From Leptospira ainlahdjerensis (GTDB lineage Bacteria; Spirochaetota; Leptospiria; Leptospirales; Leptospiraceae), in the NCBI RefSeq assembly GCF_016919175.1, contig NZ_JAFFPU010000024.1:186001-250000 (forward strand): DNA of 64,000 bases, read 5' to 3'. How positions within the stretch are numbered: the first letter of the stretch is position 1; each line of letters begins with the position of its first letter. Shown piece after piece: positions 22,770 through 35,132 of the stretch. The notes under the pieces were generated by a model. The model ran no database searches, was not told the origin of the DNA, and saw only the letters and a program-made list of their open reading frames with translations. The translations under genes and the position numbers were made by a program.

Positions 22770-23805
22770 TTCCGGAGAGTTTTTCTAGGGTTTTAATTCT
22801 TTTAGCCCATTTTTGGAAATTGACCAGGTTACGAATATTGACCCGAACCTTTTGATATTCCGCGAAAGTAAGCCCGTAATCCCAACCGACAAAAATATCT
22901 TTTTTCTTTGGAGAGTTTCTAAGAGAAGAACCTCCGCCTAGGATGGTTCCCTTTGGAACATGGAGGTGATCCGAAACGGCGCAAGCTCCGCCGATAATTA
23001 CGTCATCTTCGACAATCGTACTTCCCGCGACCCCGCTTTGACCGGCGATGATGATGTTCTTACCCAGAACACAATTGTGCGCAACGTGAACCATATTATC
23101 AAACTTGCATCCGTCTCCGATGAGCGTATCCTCTAAACCGCCTCGATCAATCGTACAAAGGGAACCGATTTCAACGTCGTCTCCGATTCTAACCGTACCT
23201 ACATGAGGGATTTTATGGTGTTTGCCGTTTACGGTTACGAATTTGTATCCGTCTCCTCCGATGGAACAATTTCCGGAGCATATAAAACGTTTTCCGATAA
23301 TGACTCCGTGCTGAATCGAACTGTTCGGACCAATATGGGAATTTTCTCCGATTGTCACGTTTCTTGAAATCTTAACTCCATCTTCTAAATGCGTATTCGC
23401 GCCGATCACGGAGTTTTCGCCGACGACTACGTACTCGCCCACCGTAACACCTTCACCTAACTTAGCAGTTGGATGAACGATGGCCGTGGATGAAATTTTT
23501 CCAGAAGGGACATAAGGTGGGTAAATACAATCCAAAAGTTCGACAAGGCTCAATTCCGGATTTGAAACGATTAAACAAGGAAGTGTAATTTCTTTAGCAA
23601 ATTCTTCCGTAGTCAAAATGACGCTTGAAAGAGAATTTTTTACTTCGGATAACATCTTCTTATTGGAAAGAAAGCTGATTGAATTCTTAACACCAGGCGT
23701 TAGCGGAGATACTTTCTCGATCAAAATCGCTTCCGGTTTGTCAGAATTTGCAATCTTCGATCCGCTTATTTTCTTTGCGAGATCAGAAAGTGTAAATTGG
23801 GGCAT
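22753..23805 (-). CDS. lpxD: UDP-3-O-(3-hydroxyacyl)glucosamine N-acyltransferase LpxD, 350 aa
   Basis: LpxD adds the second acyl chain in lipid A synthesis, acting at the cytoplasmic face. The N-terminal uridine-binding domain covers residues 1-100 ([24 protein letters not shown]). From about residue 105 left-handed beta-helix hexapeptide repeats follow ([28 protein letters not shown]), with the catalytic His in [13 protein letters not shown]. The end [16 protein letters not shown] and the C-terminal helix bundle segment match the family. Leptospires make an unusual lipid A, and acyl specificity cannot be told here. ATG at 23805. Confidence 0.95.
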   Translation of the reverse strand: MPQFTLSDLAKKISGSKIANSDKPEAILIEKVSPLTPGVKNSISFLSNKKMLSEVKNSLSSVILTTEEFAKEITLPCLIVSNPELSLVELLDCIYPPYVPSGKISSTAIVHPTAKLGEGVTVGEYVVVGENSVIGANTHLEDGVKISRNVTIGENSHIGPNSSIQHGVIIGKRFICSGNCSIGGDGYKFVTVNGKHHKIPHVGTVRIGDDVEIGSLCTIDRGGLEDTLIGDGCKFDNMVHVAHNCVLGKNIIIAGQSGVAGSTIVEDDVIIGGACAVSDHLHVPKGTILGGGSSLRNSPKKKDIFVGWDYGLTFAEYQKVRVNIRNLVNFQKWAKRIKTLEKLSGIEIEE

Positions 23806-24021
23806 GATTCCCTCGTTTTATTTTGGTTGGTACACGGAGATTTGAAAGAGCTGAATCGTCACGCAAAAAAAATACGGCCTAATAAATCCTATATTTCATT
23901 TTATAAGATTTATTTAGCGCCTCTGAAATCCTGTCAAATATCCCGTTTGACGAAATGCCTTCCCTTAAAACCATGTAGGAAAATTTGAAAAATTCTTCAT
24001 TTTTAGGAACTGTTACCGCTC

Positions 24022-24954
24022 ATGAAACCGATTAGAGAACCTCAGATCAATCTATTCAAAAAATCGAACCCTTACAAGGCTAAGGTTATCAGCAATACTC
24101 TACTGACCCCGGAACCTGGAACAGGTAAAAGACCAAAAAAAGAAGGTGAGTCTTTGGTTCATAGAATCACCCTCGCAATCGATCATTCCGCTTACCCTTA
24201 TGTAATCGGACAAAGCGGCGGAGTGATTCCTCCCGGAGAAGATCCGGAGAAAAAAGCGAAAGGTCTGGCAGACGCGGCATATACCGTAAGGTTATACTCG
24301 ATCGCTTCTCCGAGTTATTCTTTCGGCATGAAGGAAGATACGATCGAATTTATCATCAAAAGAGATAACGTCTATGATGAAAATGGAAACGTTCAACACA
24401 AAGGGGTGTGTTCCAATTATATCTGCGATTTGAAACCCGGCGAAGAAGTGGTTATGACCGGACCTTCCGGAAAGAAATTTCTTTTACCTACGACCGATTT
24501 CAGCGGAGACATTATGTTTCTTGCAACCGGAACCGGAATCGCCCCATTTATCGGGATGAGTGAAGAATTATTAGAACACAAACTTGTCAACTTCACGGGA
24601 AACATCACTCTTGTTTACGGAGCTCCTTACTCCGACGAATTAGTGATGATGGATTACCTCAGAGGTTTGGAGTCTAAGTTTAAAAATTTTAAACTAGTGA
24701 CTGCGATTTCAAGAGAAGAAAAAAATCCGTTCGATGGCGGAAGAATGTATATATCCCACAGAGTACGCGAACAAGCGGACGCAGTGAAAAAGATCCTGAG
24801 TGGTGGAGGACGTTTTTATATCTGCGGCGGACCTAAAGGAATGGAAAAGGGTGTGATCGAAGAGATTCAAAAAATAGCCGGAGATACGGGATCTTATGAA
24901 GATTTTAAACATCACCTTGAGGGCGCCCAACAACTGTTTGTTGAAACTTATTGA
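24022..24954 (+). CDS. Ferredoxin-NADP+ reductase, plastid type, 310 aa
   Basis: This is the flavoprotein known from pathogenic Leptospira as a plant-type (plastidic) FNR; it passes electrons between ferredoxin or flavodoxin and NADP(H). The FAD-binding motif RLYSIAS is at about residue 95, followed by [15 protein letters not shown], the NADP-binding GTGIAPFIG near residue 175, and CGGPKGM near 270. The C-terminal residue is Tyr (VETY), as in plant enzymes, where it stacks on the flavin. A strong terminator follows 27 nt after the stop. Confidence 0.93.
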   Translation: MKPIREPQINLFKKSNPYKAKVISNTLLTPEPGTGKRPKKEGESLVHRITLAIDHSAYPYVIGQSGGVIPPGEDPEKKAKGLADAAYTVRLYSIASPSYSFGMKEDTIEFIIKRDNVYDENGNVQHKGVCSNYICDLKPGEEVVMTGPSGKKFLLPTTDFSGDIMFLATGTGIAPFIGMSEELLEHKLVNFTGNITLVYGAPYSDELVMMDYLRGLESKFKNFKLVTAISREEKNPFDGGRMYISHRVREQADAVKKILSGGGRFYICGGPKGMEKGVIEEIQKIAGDTGSYEDFKHHLEGAQQLFVETY

Positions 24955-24980
24955 TTCGATTCCGACTTTTTAAAATTAGA

Positions 24981-25020
24981 AACCGAAAGAAACGAATGTT
25001 TCTTTCGGTTTTTTTATTTT
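24981..25020 (+). terminator. Rho-independent terminator after FNR
   Basis: AACCGAAAGAAAC (24981-24993) and GTTTCTTTCGGTT (24998-25010) form a perfect 13-bp stem with a 4-nt loop, followed by TTTTTATTTT. Confidence 0.92.
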
Positions 25021-25108
25021 TGAATTCAATCTCATATCAGAAAAAACGAATGGATTGAATTTCTATCATCAACTTATATTGGTCTAAATTTCGCCGGGAG
25101 AATCAGAA

Positions 25109-25327
25109 ATGGGTGTAATCCGTGACGTGGACAAAGGAAGAGGAGAAGTCATTCGTGTAGAAGTATCCGAATATAAAGGAACAAAGTATCTCAACCTTCG
25201 AGTTTGGTACACAGACAAAGACGGCGAAAAAAAACCCACTCAAAAAGGAATTGCAATTCCTCCGGAACTTTACGACGAAATTCGCGAAGCCGTGATCGAA
25301 GCTGAAAGCGAAGTCAAAGGAAACTAG
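25109..25327 (+). CDS. PC4/YdbC-like ssDNA-binding protein, 72 aa
   Basis: A small beta-rich protein of the transcriptional coactivator p15 (PC4) group: [18 protein letters not shown], a strand [14 protein letters not shown], a basic loop [13 protein letters not shown] and a C-terminal helix. Bacterial members bind single-stranded DNA or RNA and are transcription or repair helpers. The FNR terminator precedes it, so it has its own promoter. The role in Leptospira is unknown. Confidence 0.75.
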   Translation: MGVIRDVDKGRGEVIRVEVSEYKGTKYLNLRVWYTDKDGEKKPTQKGIAIPPELYDEIREAVIEAESEVKGN

Positions 25328-25344
25328 ATTTTAAGCGATGTAGT

Positions 25345-27000
25345 TTAGAGACTCCTTTCTTGAATGACATCGCTGATAATCGAACGTGCGGCTTCTTCCG
25401 TTTCCGCGACACGGATATGGCTTTCCAATCGAGTGATGGAAAAAACCTTTTTTACGGAATCTCTGAGATCGGAAACGATCAATTCTCCGCCCCTTCTTTT
25501 TAACCAACCAGATATCTGAATGAGAGTGCCTATCGCGGAAGAATCGATATAAGAAGACGCTTTTAAGTTGATGATAACAAAACGATATCCTTCCAGCATT
25601 TTATCCTGAACGTTCGATTTTATTTCAGGGCATTTATAAAGATCGATATCACCGATCGACTTATACACGTAGATATGATCGTGATACTCCACCTCCTCCG
25701 AAATCGGATCCATTGTACGATATTGGATATCATAAGCTCCTGCCATAAGATGTTTTCCCGCGGTTTTGGAGTTTTCTTTGATCTTTGCTTCCAATGCCTC
25801 TAAGCGAGATTTTAACGAACCCATAACGTCCGGAGCAAGATCCAGCTGATTGTCGACATCCTTGATCAAGGAACTCAATATTTTCAACGCGTCTTCCAGC
25901 GAACCCTCTTTGATCAGCGCACTTGCTTTTTTAAGAGTTTTACCGGACTTTGCCACGATGGATTCTACAATTACGTCTGCGTCTTCCTTTATCGAGTTCG
26001 ACTTCCAGTCCGGATTCAACCGGAACTCCGTCGTTTCCAACTTCATTTTATCCGAGAGATTATAGAATGTACTCGTTATAAAAACACCGGATTCTTTCTC
26101 TAAATTGTGTATAAGATTTTCCGGATGTGTCTTTACTTTCAGAACGATATTACGAATGTCGTCAGCCCGCATATCCCCACATTGAATGACGATCGTTTTG
26201 ATCCTGCTGGATTGATCCGGATCCAATTCGATATAGTAGGGGATGTCGCTTAACAATTCTAAAAATTCGACGTCTTTGCCGAAATTAATCTTTGTTTCAA
26301 TCGATTGTGCGTATAAGGAACCGATGTCACCGAATTCTCGGAAGAAAATATCGCCGGTCGCTTCCGGACTTTCGATGTAATAAAAATTCCCACCGCCCGC
26401 ATCGGCAATGTCTTTCAAAAGAATTTCATTGAAGTCGTCGCCAAAGCCTATAACGGTGGTCGAGATTCCTTTCTTATAATGATCGCCCGCAATCTGAATC
26501 AAATCCAAGGGATCCGTGATTCCCTGCGTCGGATTTCCATCCGTAAGTAGAATCGCTCTTTTGTAAACGGTAGAATCAGAAAATAATTCCAGCCCTCTCA
26601 GAGTGTGTAACCAACCACCGGAGAGATTTGTGGAAGTTCCCGGTTGAATCGTATGAATCCGATTGATGATGGAAGATTTTTCGACAAGCTGAACGATTGG
26701 CTGTATTACGTGGATGTCTTCCGCATAGGCGATTACCGAAAGAAAATCCCTTCGAGTCAGCCAGTTGACAAGGGAGGAAGCGGATTGAATGACAGCTTCC
26801 AATTTTTCCCCTTTCATAGACCAACTTCTATCGATCGCCAAACCTAAAACGATCGGTCTTCGATCGGGATTAGCTGCACCCGTCGGAGAATTCAGCCGGA
26901 TCAATACCGAATTGTTTCTGTTTTCCGAGACTGCGTTATGTAAAAACTTCGCGGAGAGAATCATTCCGTTGAAAAAACCATTTACCGAAGGTCTTATCAA
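25345..27000 (-). CDS. VWA domain-STAS domain fusion protein, 551 aa
   Basis: Two domains are fused. The VWA domain lies at about residues 48-220 with the MIDAS metal site DRSWS (D57, S59, S61) and the AILLTDGNPT loop; it probably binds a protein partner through a divalent metal. The C-terminal ~110 residues are a STAS domain of the anti-sigma-factor-antagonist type: YIDSSAIGTLIQISGWLKR, where a Ser is the expected phosphorylation site, then RGGELIVSDLRDSVKKVF. The middle (residues 230-430) is a beta-rich then helical linker. No signal peptide is seen, so it is likely cytoplasmic. It may take part in a partner-switch phosphorylation pathway; partners are not encoded nearby. Confidence 0.85.
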   Translation of the reverse strand: MIRPSVNGFFNGMILSAKFLHNAVSENRNNSVLIRLNSPTGAANPDRRPIVLGLAIDRSWSMKGEKLEAVIQSASSLVNWLTRRDFLSVIAYAEDIHVIQPIVQLVEKSSIINRIHTIQPGTSTNLSGGWLHTLRGLELFSDSTVYKRAILLTDGNPTQGITDPLDLIQIAGDHYKKGISTTVIGFGDDFNEILLKDIADAGGGNFYYIESPEATGDIFFREFGDIGSLYAQSIETKINFGKDVEFLELLSDIPYYIELDPDQSSRIKTIVIQCGDMRADDIRNIVLKVKTHPENLIHNLEKESGVFITSTFYNLSDKMKLETTEFRLNPDWKSNSIKEDADVIVESIVAKSGKTLKKASALIKEGSLEDALKILSSLIKDVDNQLDLAPDVMGSLKSRLEALEAKIKENSKTAGKHLMAGAYDIQYRTMDPISEEVEYHDHIYVYKSIGDIDLYKCPEIKSNVQDKMLEGYRFVIINLKASSYIDSSAIGTLIQISGWLKRRGGELIVSDLRDSVKKVFSITRLESHIRVAETEEAARSIISDVIQERSL

Positions 27001-27022
27001 GAAGAATTTGTAGAGTAACTCG

Positions 27023-27490
27023 ATGGATACTTTCCTAAATCATAAGATTCTTCCCGATTTTCTGGATCGGATGAAAAGTCTCATTTCGAACGAAGGAAAG
27101 GAAATCCCGAGCCTTACGAGAATCTACCAAAAAGAGAAATTGATAGCCGAGTCATCAAACGAAGTTGAAAAGAATTCGGATTCATCCTATCATAGTGAAA
27201 TTCTTTGTTTAAGAGAAGCAAAAGAAAGAATCGGAACTCGATATCTTACAGATTGTTTGCTCATCACTTCCTTAGAACCTTGTTTGATGTGTGCCGGGAC
27301 AATTCTTCTTTCAAGAATTCCAACAGTTGTATATCTTCTTCCCGCAAAACAAGGAGAAGGAATTTCCTCGTTAAGCATTGAAACGATCTACTCTCGCAAT
27401 TTTTTCCCTGAGTTGATTTGTATTCCCGCGAATTTGTCGAAAGAAGCATTCAAATCGTTTTTCAAAGCCAGGAGAAAGAAATTCAATTGA
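27023..27490 (+). CDS. tadA: tRNA adenosine deaminase-like protein (TadA family), 155 aa
   Basis: A zinc deaminase of the cytidine-deaminase fold that would convert A34 to inosine in tRNA-Arg(ACG). Zinc ligands: His57-Ser58-Glu59, where the usual motif is HAE, and [10 protein letters not shown] with Cys87 and Cys90. The active glutamate is retained. The surroundings ([17 protein letters not shown]) match TadA in order but not closely, so the substrate is inferred. It begins 22 nt after the start of the divergent VWA-STAS gene and is followed by tRNA-Ser. Confidence 0.72.
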   Translation: MDTFLNHKILPDFLDRMKSLISNEGKEIPSLTRIYQKEKLIAESSNEVEKNSDSSYHSEILCLREAKERIGTRYLTDCLLITSLEPCLMCAGTILLSRIPTVVYLLPAKQGEGISSLSIETIYSRNFFPELICIPANLSKEAFKSFFKARRKKFN

Positions 27491-27524
27491 CGTACAGCCT
27501 CTCGACAGAATTCCTGAATGCTAT

Positions 27525-27614
<90 letters not shown>

Positions 27615-27617
27615 ATT

Positions 27618-29077
<1,460 letters not shown>

Positions 29078-29082
29078 TCGTC

Positions 29083-29430
29083 ATGTTTGATAAAATAAAA
29101 AACTTCTCTGAAATCCTTTCGAATATGGGCGCCTTCCGTGAGAAAATGGAAGAAGTCAAAAAACGTATCTCCGCTCTTCGAGTAACCGGCGATGCAGGCG
29201 CGGGAATGGTAACCGTCACCGCTACTGGAGAAGGGCTGATCACAAACGTCTTTATCAACAAGCAACTGTTCGACGCCGATGACAATAAGATGCTCGAAGA
29301 TCTCGTCTTGGCAGCGACAAACGACGCTCTTAAAAAAGCAAAGGAAGCCACCGCTTACGAATTTCAGTCCGCTTCCGGCGGTTTAGATTTTTTCGAAATT
29401 TCTAAAATGTTCGGTGGAAATCTTGGCTAA
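29083..29430 (+). CDS. ybaB: YbaB/EbfC nucleoid-associated protein, 115 aa
   Basis: A small dimeric DNA-binding protein ('tweezer' fold). The N-terminal coiled helix is [15 protein letters not shown] and [18 protein letters not shown]; the central strand motif [15 protein letters not shown] is the family signature, and a C-terminal helical tail ends [18 protein letters not shown]. It begins 5 nt after dnaX. The recR start lies inside its last codons. Confidence 0.94.
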   Translation: MFDKIKNFSEILSNMGAFREKMEEVKKRISALRVTGDAGAGMVTVTATGEGLITNVFINKQLFDADDNKMLEDLVLAATNDALKKAKEATAYEFQSASGGLDFFEISKMFGGNLG

Positions 29431-30016
29431 TCATCTTTTAGATGAAATGGTCGAAGCTTTATCTTCTCTTCCCGGTATCGGGAGGAAGAGCGCCTTTCGT
29501 ATCAGTTTTCATCTGTTAAGATTGGAACAAGGTCTTTTCAATCAATTCATCCATCAACTTACCGATACGAAGATTAAAATTCAATTTTGTAAACGTTGCG
29601 GATCCTATTCCGAAACATCGATCTGCGATATCTGCACTTCTGAAAAACGCGATTCCCACACCTTTTGTGTTGTAGAACAACCCGAAGACATTTTCTTTAT
29701 CGAAAACACGAGAGAGTTTCAGGGAAAATATCACGTCCTAAACGGAGTCATATCTCCGTTGGAAGGTATCGGACCGCGCGATCTTAGAATCAAAGAATTG
29801 ATAGAAAGAATCGAGCCCGAAGAAGTAAAAGAAGTATTGATCGCAACCAATCCGACTTTAGAAGGCGATGCGACGGCGGATTATTTAGCAAGTCAGCTGA
29901 AACCTCTATCGGTTAACGTAACTCGAATCGCATACGGGATCACCGTAGGCGGTTCTATAGAACTTTCTGATCAATATACATTGGGCAGAGCGATTCGCTC
30001 TCGATTACAACTTTAG
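29423..30016 (+). CDS. recR: Recombination protein RecR, 197 aa
   Basis: RecR forms a clamp-like ring that helps RecO load RecA in the RecF pathway (recF is also in this window). Helix-hairpin-helix: [20 protein letters not shown]; zinc finger: [20 protein letters not shown] (C4); Toprim: the [15 protein letters not shown] and [14 protein letters not shown] blocks. Length and C-terminus are normal. I place the start at TTG 29423 because GGTGGAA lies 5 nt upstream; GTG 29414 is an in-frame alternative. It overlaps ybaB. Confidence 0.95.
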   Translation: MANHLLDEMVEALSSLPGIGRKSAFRISFHLLRLEQGLFNQFIHQLTDTKIKIQFCKRCGSYSETSICDICTSEKRDSHTFCVVEQPEDIFFIENTREFQGKYHVLNGVISPLEGIGPRDLRIKELIERIEPEEVKEVLIATNPTLEGDATADYLASQLKPLSVNVTRIAYGITVGGSIELSDQYTLGRAIRSRLQL

Positions 30017-31587
30017 AATCTGTGTTCTGCAGTTACGAAAAATTCCCTAAGAACTTTTCCTTGCGTTGTATCTAAGTAAGCCTTCAAACCGTCTCCCGCT
30101 ATAAAGTAACCCGATCTCATCAAAATCTGCATGTCGCGAAACACGTTCCATCGCAGGTTGACATTGAATTCTTGTCCGAAGTAGGCGCTCGTTTTATAAC
30201 CGTTCTCAAAATTGAAATAACGATTGTTTTCTATGTAAGGAGATTTGGTGCCGTAAAGTCGGTAATAACCTATCGTTAGAAGCAGAGGACCATACACAAC
30301 GATATCTCCGTTGATTCCGTATTCATACAGACCACTGGAATCTTTTCCAGAGAAGAGTGCGTAACCCCCGGTAAAGTCGTTCGCGATATTCGAAATCGAA
30401 TAACCAGGTAAAAGAGTTTTGAACCCTCCGCCTCTTAGATTCGCCTTGGATCCGTCCTTGTCATAACCGGGTCGTCCGGTCGTTCCTACTCCGACCAAAT
30501 TAAAAGTCAAATTCTCGCTGTAACGGTACGAAAACTGAAGATCGATCATTCCGCCGGAAATATTATGTTTACTGTATTTATTATATAGAATGTTTCCAGC
30601 TACGTCACGATAAGGATCCAAAGCCTGTATCTTTCCGTGATTATAAATTCCGTGAACCACAAAACCGAAATTCGAAAGATTAATTTCCGTCATCAATCCG
30701 TGCCAAAAAAGCTGACCGACTTCGCTGTCTAAAGCGATTACGTTTCCCTTAACATTTGTAGTCTTATCGATGGAATTGATCGTATCATCCAAGAAGTAGG
30801 AATAGAGTTCGTTCTTTACGTTGTTCAGGAGACTGGTTTTAATTTCATAAAAGTAAATATTAGTCCCTATATAATTCTTATCCGCATAAGTATTTTTATC
30901 AAGATCAAGTTGAGCATTTTGCCTCGCGACAAACCAACCCGCTTCGATCGTAGTATTCCACAAACGAAAGTCTTTGTTTAATGTTACACCCGTTCCGGGG
31001 GTGAATACGACTCTTCCTCTCGCTGAAGAAAATAACTGTTGTCCCACCCGAAGACTGAATGCATCTTCAGGAAGTTTGAAGTTGAGATAGAGAAACGTCG
31101 TTTGAATATTCACAGGCGCGGAAAAACCGGCCTCACCGCCTTGCCCGGGTCCGACGTTGGAGTTTTGACCAAAACCTTTTCCTCCAAAGGTTATATCTCC
31201 GACTTGGACACCCCAGAGCGCTTCGAAGTACTTCGAAGTGTTGAAGTTCATATTCACTGTCATTCTCGTATCGAAGTAAGAAATATCTTCCTTTCGAGGA
31301 GAGAGAGTCGATGGATTCCCTTTTAATCGTTCGGCTACTTCAGTTTCAGTAAGTGTTTGTTGCGCCGCCTGATCTTCCGATTTGAAAACCGTTTTATCAT
31401 AGGGAGTAGCCGCCGTTTGGCGTGCCGTAAGAATATCTCTTCCGAGGTTAAAACCACGAACCCTGTAATTTCCTTGAAAATCCAGTTTCGTTTTTTCTTC
31501 GATTTCTTGTGAAAAGATAGAAGTTGGAATAAGAATAAACGCGAGGCAATAGAAGCAAGCCGCCCTTTTCAAAAGGTCAATAGACAC
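30013..31587 (-). CDS. Outer-membrane beta-barrel protein, 524 aa
   Basis: The signal peptide ([20 protein letters not shown] ... FSQ) is followed by alternating hydrophobic strands throughout and a C-terminal phenylalanine (VTAEHRF), the signature of outer-membrane barrels. The first strand [17 protein letters not shown] resembles the starts of alginate-export-type barrels, but I cannot confirm the family. There are many aromatic girdle residues (for example [19 protein letters not shown]). Convergent with recR, overlapping by 4 nt. The solute-binding gene 3 nt upstream is likely in the same operon. Confidence 0.75.
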   Translation of the reverse strand: MSIDLLKRAACFYCLAFILIPTSIFSQEIEEKTKLDFQGNYRVRGFNLGRDILTARQTAATPYDKTVFKSEDQAAQQTLTETEVAERLKGNPSTLSPRKEDISYFDTRMTVNMNFNTSKYFEALWGVQVGDITFGGKGFGQNSNVGPGQGGEAGFSAPVNIQTTFLYLNFKLPEDAFSLRVGQQLFSSARGRVVFTPGTGVTLNKDFRLWNTTIEAGWFVARQNAQLDLDKNTYADKNYIGTNIYFYEIKTSLLNNVKNELYSYFLDDTINSIDKTTNVKGNVIALDSEVGQLFWHGLMTEINLSNFGFVVHGIYNHGKIQALDPYRDVAGNILYNKYSKHNISGGMIDLQFSYRYSENLTFNLVGVGTTGRPGYDKDGSKANLRGGGFKTLLPGYSISNIANDFTGGYALFSGKDSSGLYEYGINGDIVVYGPLLLTIGYYRLYGTKSPYIENNRYFNFENGYKTSAYFGQEFNVNLRWNVFRDMQILMRSGYFIAGDGLKAYLDTTQGKVLREFFVTAEHRF

Positions 31588-31590
31588 AGA

Positions 31591-32451
31591 TCATTTTACC
31601 CAGTTATTCTGATTAAAATATCGGCTTCTTAAGTCGTCCAAAACACCGGTTCTCTTTAATTCCTTGATAAAGAAGTTTAAATTATCGACAAAAATCAAAT
31701 CATTCTGCGGCAGCGCGGCGCTGATATATTCTTCCTGAACACTTCCTAAAAGCGGGAGATAGTTCGCTTTTAAAGAAGGATTTTTTTGAAGCAAAGTTAG
31801 AATAAAAAAACTGTCCGCTACAAAACAAGTCACGTTGTTGCTCAAAAGATTATCCACCGCGATCGAGTCGGAAAGATAACTGTAGATCGGAAGTTTAGCG
31901 TATTTTTTTTGAAGATAAATATGGTTCGTAGTATTCGATCGCACCGAGAAGCTCACGAGACCGCTTAGAGTAGAAAGATCCCCAAGACTCATAAATCTCC
32001 GGGACGTAACGATGTTACCTTCCGGTTCCGGCGGGAGAATTTTTTTACTCACCAATCCGGCGGGCGTCGTCACAAGATACGGTTCCGAAAAAGTGACTTG
32101 TTTTCCTCGATTAAGGTCGGTCGACATTCCGGCTAACGCGAGATCGATTTTTCCAGAGCGAATGTCTTCGGAAAATTGTCGAAACGTTTTCAAAGGAACG
32201 ATCTTTAAGGAAACTCCCAAGTAATCGGCATAAAGTTTTGCAACTTCGACATCAACCCCTGGAAAACCGTCTTTCGGATTTTCGATGTAAAAAGGTTCGT
32301 ACTGTTTATTCACGCCGACTACGAGTTCTTTTTTGGAAAAAATTTTCTCAAGACGAGAACCGGCATATTCAGATTGAGAAAATAGACCGAAAGGAAAAAG
32401 CCAGAGTATAACAAAGCATTGAATTCGTTTCTCAAACATGAAACATATCAT
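31591..32451 (-). CDS. Periplasmic solute-binding protein (family 3), 286 aa
   Basis: An amino-acid-type solute-binding protein. N-terminal signal peptide ([20 protein letters not shown]), then [20 protein letters not shown], followed by [20 protein letters not shown] and the [20 protein letters not shown] hinge. The C-terminal lobe begins [14 protein letters not shown]. It has no permease or ATPase beside it, which suggests a sensory or orphan binding role. Start could be ATG 32451 or 32439. The downstream barrel gene overlaps nearly to its end. Confidence 0.85.
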   Translation of the reverse strand: MICFMFEKRIQCFVILWLFPFGLFSQSEYAGSRLEKIFSKKELVVGVNKQYEPFYIENPKDGFPGVDVEVAKLYADYLGVSLKIVPLKTFRQFSEDIRSGKIDLALAGMSTDLNRGKQVTFSEPYLVTTPAGLVSKKILPPEPEGNIVTSRRFMSLGDLSTLSGLVSFSVRSNTTNHIYLQKKYAKLPIYSYLSDSIAVDNLLSNNVTCFVADSFFILTLLQKNPSLKANYLPLLGSVQEEYISAALPQNDLIFVDNLNFFIKELKRTGVLDDLRSRYFNQNNWVK

Positions 32452-32500
32452 GGATCGAACCCTGTTTTTTTCCAGAGCATTTTCATGAAAAATCGAAATT

Positions 32501-33775
32501 CTAAGGGCTAAGAATTTGAAACTCGGTTCTTCGATTCTTAAAATCCGTCTCCGGATTTTTTTGAGGTACGATCGGTTCCGAACTTCCTTTGCCGTCCGTG
32601 ACGATTCTGGCGGAATCGGTTCCTTTCTTTACCAGATACTCTTTCACGGAGTTTGCTCGATTTCGGCTTAGAATCAGATTATCTTGAGGTTCCCCGTTTA
32701 AATCCGTATGACCCGTAATCTTAATTCTTACCTCCGGATTTTCATGTAGAAACGAACTTAGATTTTCTAGGATCGGAAACGAACTTTCGAGAATCTCATA
32801 AGATCCTAATGCGAAATGAATGTTGTCCAGAGAAACAAGTTTGCCCTTTTCCAAGTCTTGAAAAGGATTTGTCGAATTCGAATATATATCGTAATCCCTC
32901 CCGGTCCTCCTGCAAAAGTAGAATTTTCCCGGGTTGTTCGTATCTAAATAAAAGGCTTCATCGCCGACGGTGTTGATTTCTGGTCCTAGATTGATCGGAT
33001 CTGAAAAACTTCCATCAGGTAGGAATGTCGATTTGTAAAGATCGTAACCTCCAAAACCTCCTGGACGATTTGAAGAAAAATAGATCGTTTTACCGTCTTT
33101 ACTGATCGTTGCAGCTATTTCCGAATAAGGACTGTTAATCGGTTCCGGAAGACTTGAAGCCTTTTCCCAAAGTTTATTTTTATAGAGGGAAACGAAAATG
33201 TCGGCTTCCGCAACTTGTCCAAAAGGATATCGAGTAAAATAAAGTTTATTGTTAAACAGAAATGGGTTTTCTTCAATTTCTTCCGTGTTAACCGAACCCG
33301 GAAGTACAACGGGTTTAACCCAAGAAGAGCCATTTCGTTTTGAAAAAAACAAATCTCTCGAAACCCCGATCTTGCCGTTCGCAAGTTGAAATTCGATCGC
33401 ACCGTCTCGATTCGAAGAAAATAAAATTCCCTCTTCCTTGTTCATTATAAAAGGACTTTGATCGTCGTAGTTGGAATTGAGAACGGAGATTTCCTCTCCT
33501 TGCGACCAGTTTTCTCCGTCGCGGGAAGATCGATAAAGATCCGTATAATTTGAATTCTCTCTTTTGGAATAAAAATAAAGAATATCACCGTCGTCCGTAA
33601 GGCTGATACCGAACTCGTTGAGTTTCGTATTGATCGCACCTTTCAACTTTTCTGGTTTTTCTTTCGAAAATCCTTTCGCACGAACGGATTCTTGAGAAAG
33701 AAGAATCCAATTGAACGAGAGAAAAGCGAAAACAAAGAGGAACCACAACAGCCTTTTTTTTGAAAACAAGAACAT
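32501..33775 (-). CDS. OmpA-like protein with WD40-like (PD40) repeats, 424 aa
   Basis: A secreted protein (signal [19 protein letters not shown]). Residues ~45-290 contain WD40-like beta-propeller repeats of the PD40 kind, for example [20 protein letters not shown], then [20 protein letters not shown]. The C-terminal ~110 residues are OmpA/MotB-like: [20 protein letters not shown] with [20 protein letters not shown], which binds peptidoglycan; the Asp and Arg that contact diaminopimelate are present. This architecture is common in spirochaetal and Bacteroidetes surface proteins. It probably anchors something to the wall in the periplasm; no partner is seen. Confidence 0.85.
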   Translation of the reverse strand: MFLFSKKRLLWFLFVFAFLSFNWILLSQESVRAKGFSKEKPEKLKGAINTKLNEFGISLTDDGDILYFYSKRENSNYTDLYRSSRDGENWSQGEEISVLNSNYDDQSPFIMNKEEGILFSSNRDGAIEFQLANGKIGVSRDLFFSKRNGSSWVKPVVLPGSVNTEEIEENPFLFNNKLYFTRYPFGQVAEADIFVSLYKNKLWEKASSLPEPINSPYSEIAATISKDGKTIYFSSNRPGGFGGYDLYKSTFLPDGSFSDPINLGPEINTVGDEAFYLDTNNPGKFYFCRRTGRDYDIYSNSTNPFQDLEKGKLVSLDNIHFALGSYEILESSFPILENLSSFLHENPEVRIKITGHTDLNGEPQDNLILSRNRANSVKEYLVKKGTDSARIVTDGKGSSEPIVPQKNPETDFKNRRTEFQILSP

Positions 33776-33878
33776 TCACGAACTCCGAGAATCCCAAAAG
33801 ATAGAATCCTAAGATTATTATCCGTTCTTTTGAAAAAAACCTGAGACTAAAAGTTTCTAAAAAGTAAAAATTCTAAAC

Positions 33879-35132
33879 TTAGAGATATCGTTTTAACACT
33901 TCCGGAATTCGAACCGTTCCATCTTGATTTTGAAAATTTTCCAAAATGGCCGCATAGGTTCTTCCAAGCGCCAAACCGGAACCGTTGATCGTATGTACGA
34001 GCTGATTTTTTCCATCCTTCGACTTATAACGGATTTTTCCCCGACGTGCTTGAAAATCTTTAAAGTTGGAAACTGATGAAATTTCCATGTAACGATTTAA
34101 ACCGGGCATCCAAACTTCGATATCGTACGTGATGGAAGAATTTGCGGAGATATCCCCGCTGCAAAGAATGATGACTCTGTAAGGCAGTTCTAATTTTTTA
34201 AGAATATTCTCTGCATGCGCCAGCATTTGTTTGTGTTGTTCTTCGGATTCTTCCGGTTTGCAGAATTTCACGAGTTCCACCTTTTGAAACTGATGCACTC
34301 GGACGAGTCCACGCGTATCCTTTCCATAGGAACCCGCTTCTCTTCGAAAACAGGAAGTGTGAGCCGTGACAGAAATCGGTAGTTGATCTTCAGGTATGAT
34401 TTCATCTCGATAGAGATTTGTAAGAGGAACTTCGGCCGTTGGAATGAGGTTGAGTTCGTCCTTTTCGATTCTATAGAATTCCTCTTTGAATTTAGGGTAT
34501 TGACCGGTCGCCATCATAGACTCGTCATTCACCATAGCGGGAACCCAAACCTCAGTGTAACCGTGTTCTTCTGTGTGGACGTTGAGCATAAAGTTCATGA
34601 GCGCCCTTTCTAACTTTGCGCCCTCTTTCCAGTAAGTATAAGATCTTGCCCCGGAAAGTTTTACACCTTTCTCAAAGTTGATCCAATTCAACGCTTCGCC
34701 GATTTCAAAATGCGGTTTTGGGGAGAAGGAGAATTTTGGAATCGTCCCGACTTCGTATTGAACGACGTTGTCGTGTTCCGATTTTCCAGCGGGGACTTTA
34801 GAATCTAGAATATTAGGAAGAGTTAAATTAAGGTCGTTAAGAGCGGTTTCCTCGATCTCGAATCGAATCTCTATATCCTTTATCTTTTCACCGACCAGTT
34901 TTACCGCCGCGGAAATTTCAGAGATATCGCCGCCCGCTTGTTTGATCTTACCGACTTCTTTGCTGACTCTGTTTCTTTCTTCCCTCAGAACATCAACTTC
35001 TCTTTGAAGTTCCCGCTTTCTATGAATGATCGAAGTAAGTTGATCGATAATTCCGATATCTTTAAAACCTCTAAGTTCTAAAATTTTTCTGAGGTCTTCC
35101 GTATTTTCAGTGATATAACGCAGATCAAGCAT
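33879..35132 (-). CDS. serS: Seryl-tRNA synthetase, 417 aa
   Basis: SerS charges serine on tRNA-Ser, one of which (GGA) is encoded at 27526-27609. The N-terminal coiled-coil arm is at residues 30-105. Class II motif 2: [20 protein letters not shown]; motif 3: [19 protein letters not shown]; motif 1 region: [28 protein letters not shown] matches serine-binding. Full length. Its start overlaps the tatD end by 8 nt. Confidence 0.98.
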   Translation of the reverse strand: MLDLRYITENTEDLRKILELRGFKDIGIIDQLTSIIHRKRELQREVDVLREERNRVSKEVGKIKQAGGDISEISAAVKLVGEKIKDIEIRFEIEETALNDLNLTLPNILDSKVPAGKSEHDNVVQYEVGTIPKFSFSPKPHFEIGEALNWINFEKGVKLSGARSYTYWKEGAKLERALMNFMLNVHTEEHGYTEVWVPAMVNDESMMATGQYPKFKEEFYRIEKDELNLIPTAEVPLTNLYRDEIIPEDQLPISVTAHTSCFRREAGSYGKDTRGLVRVHQFQKVELVKFCKPEESEEQHKQMLAHAENILKKLELPYRVIILCSGDISANSSITYDIEVWMPGLNRYMEISSVSNFKDFQARRGKIRYKSKDGKNQLVHTINGSGLALGRTYAAILENFQNQDGTVRIPEVLKRYL

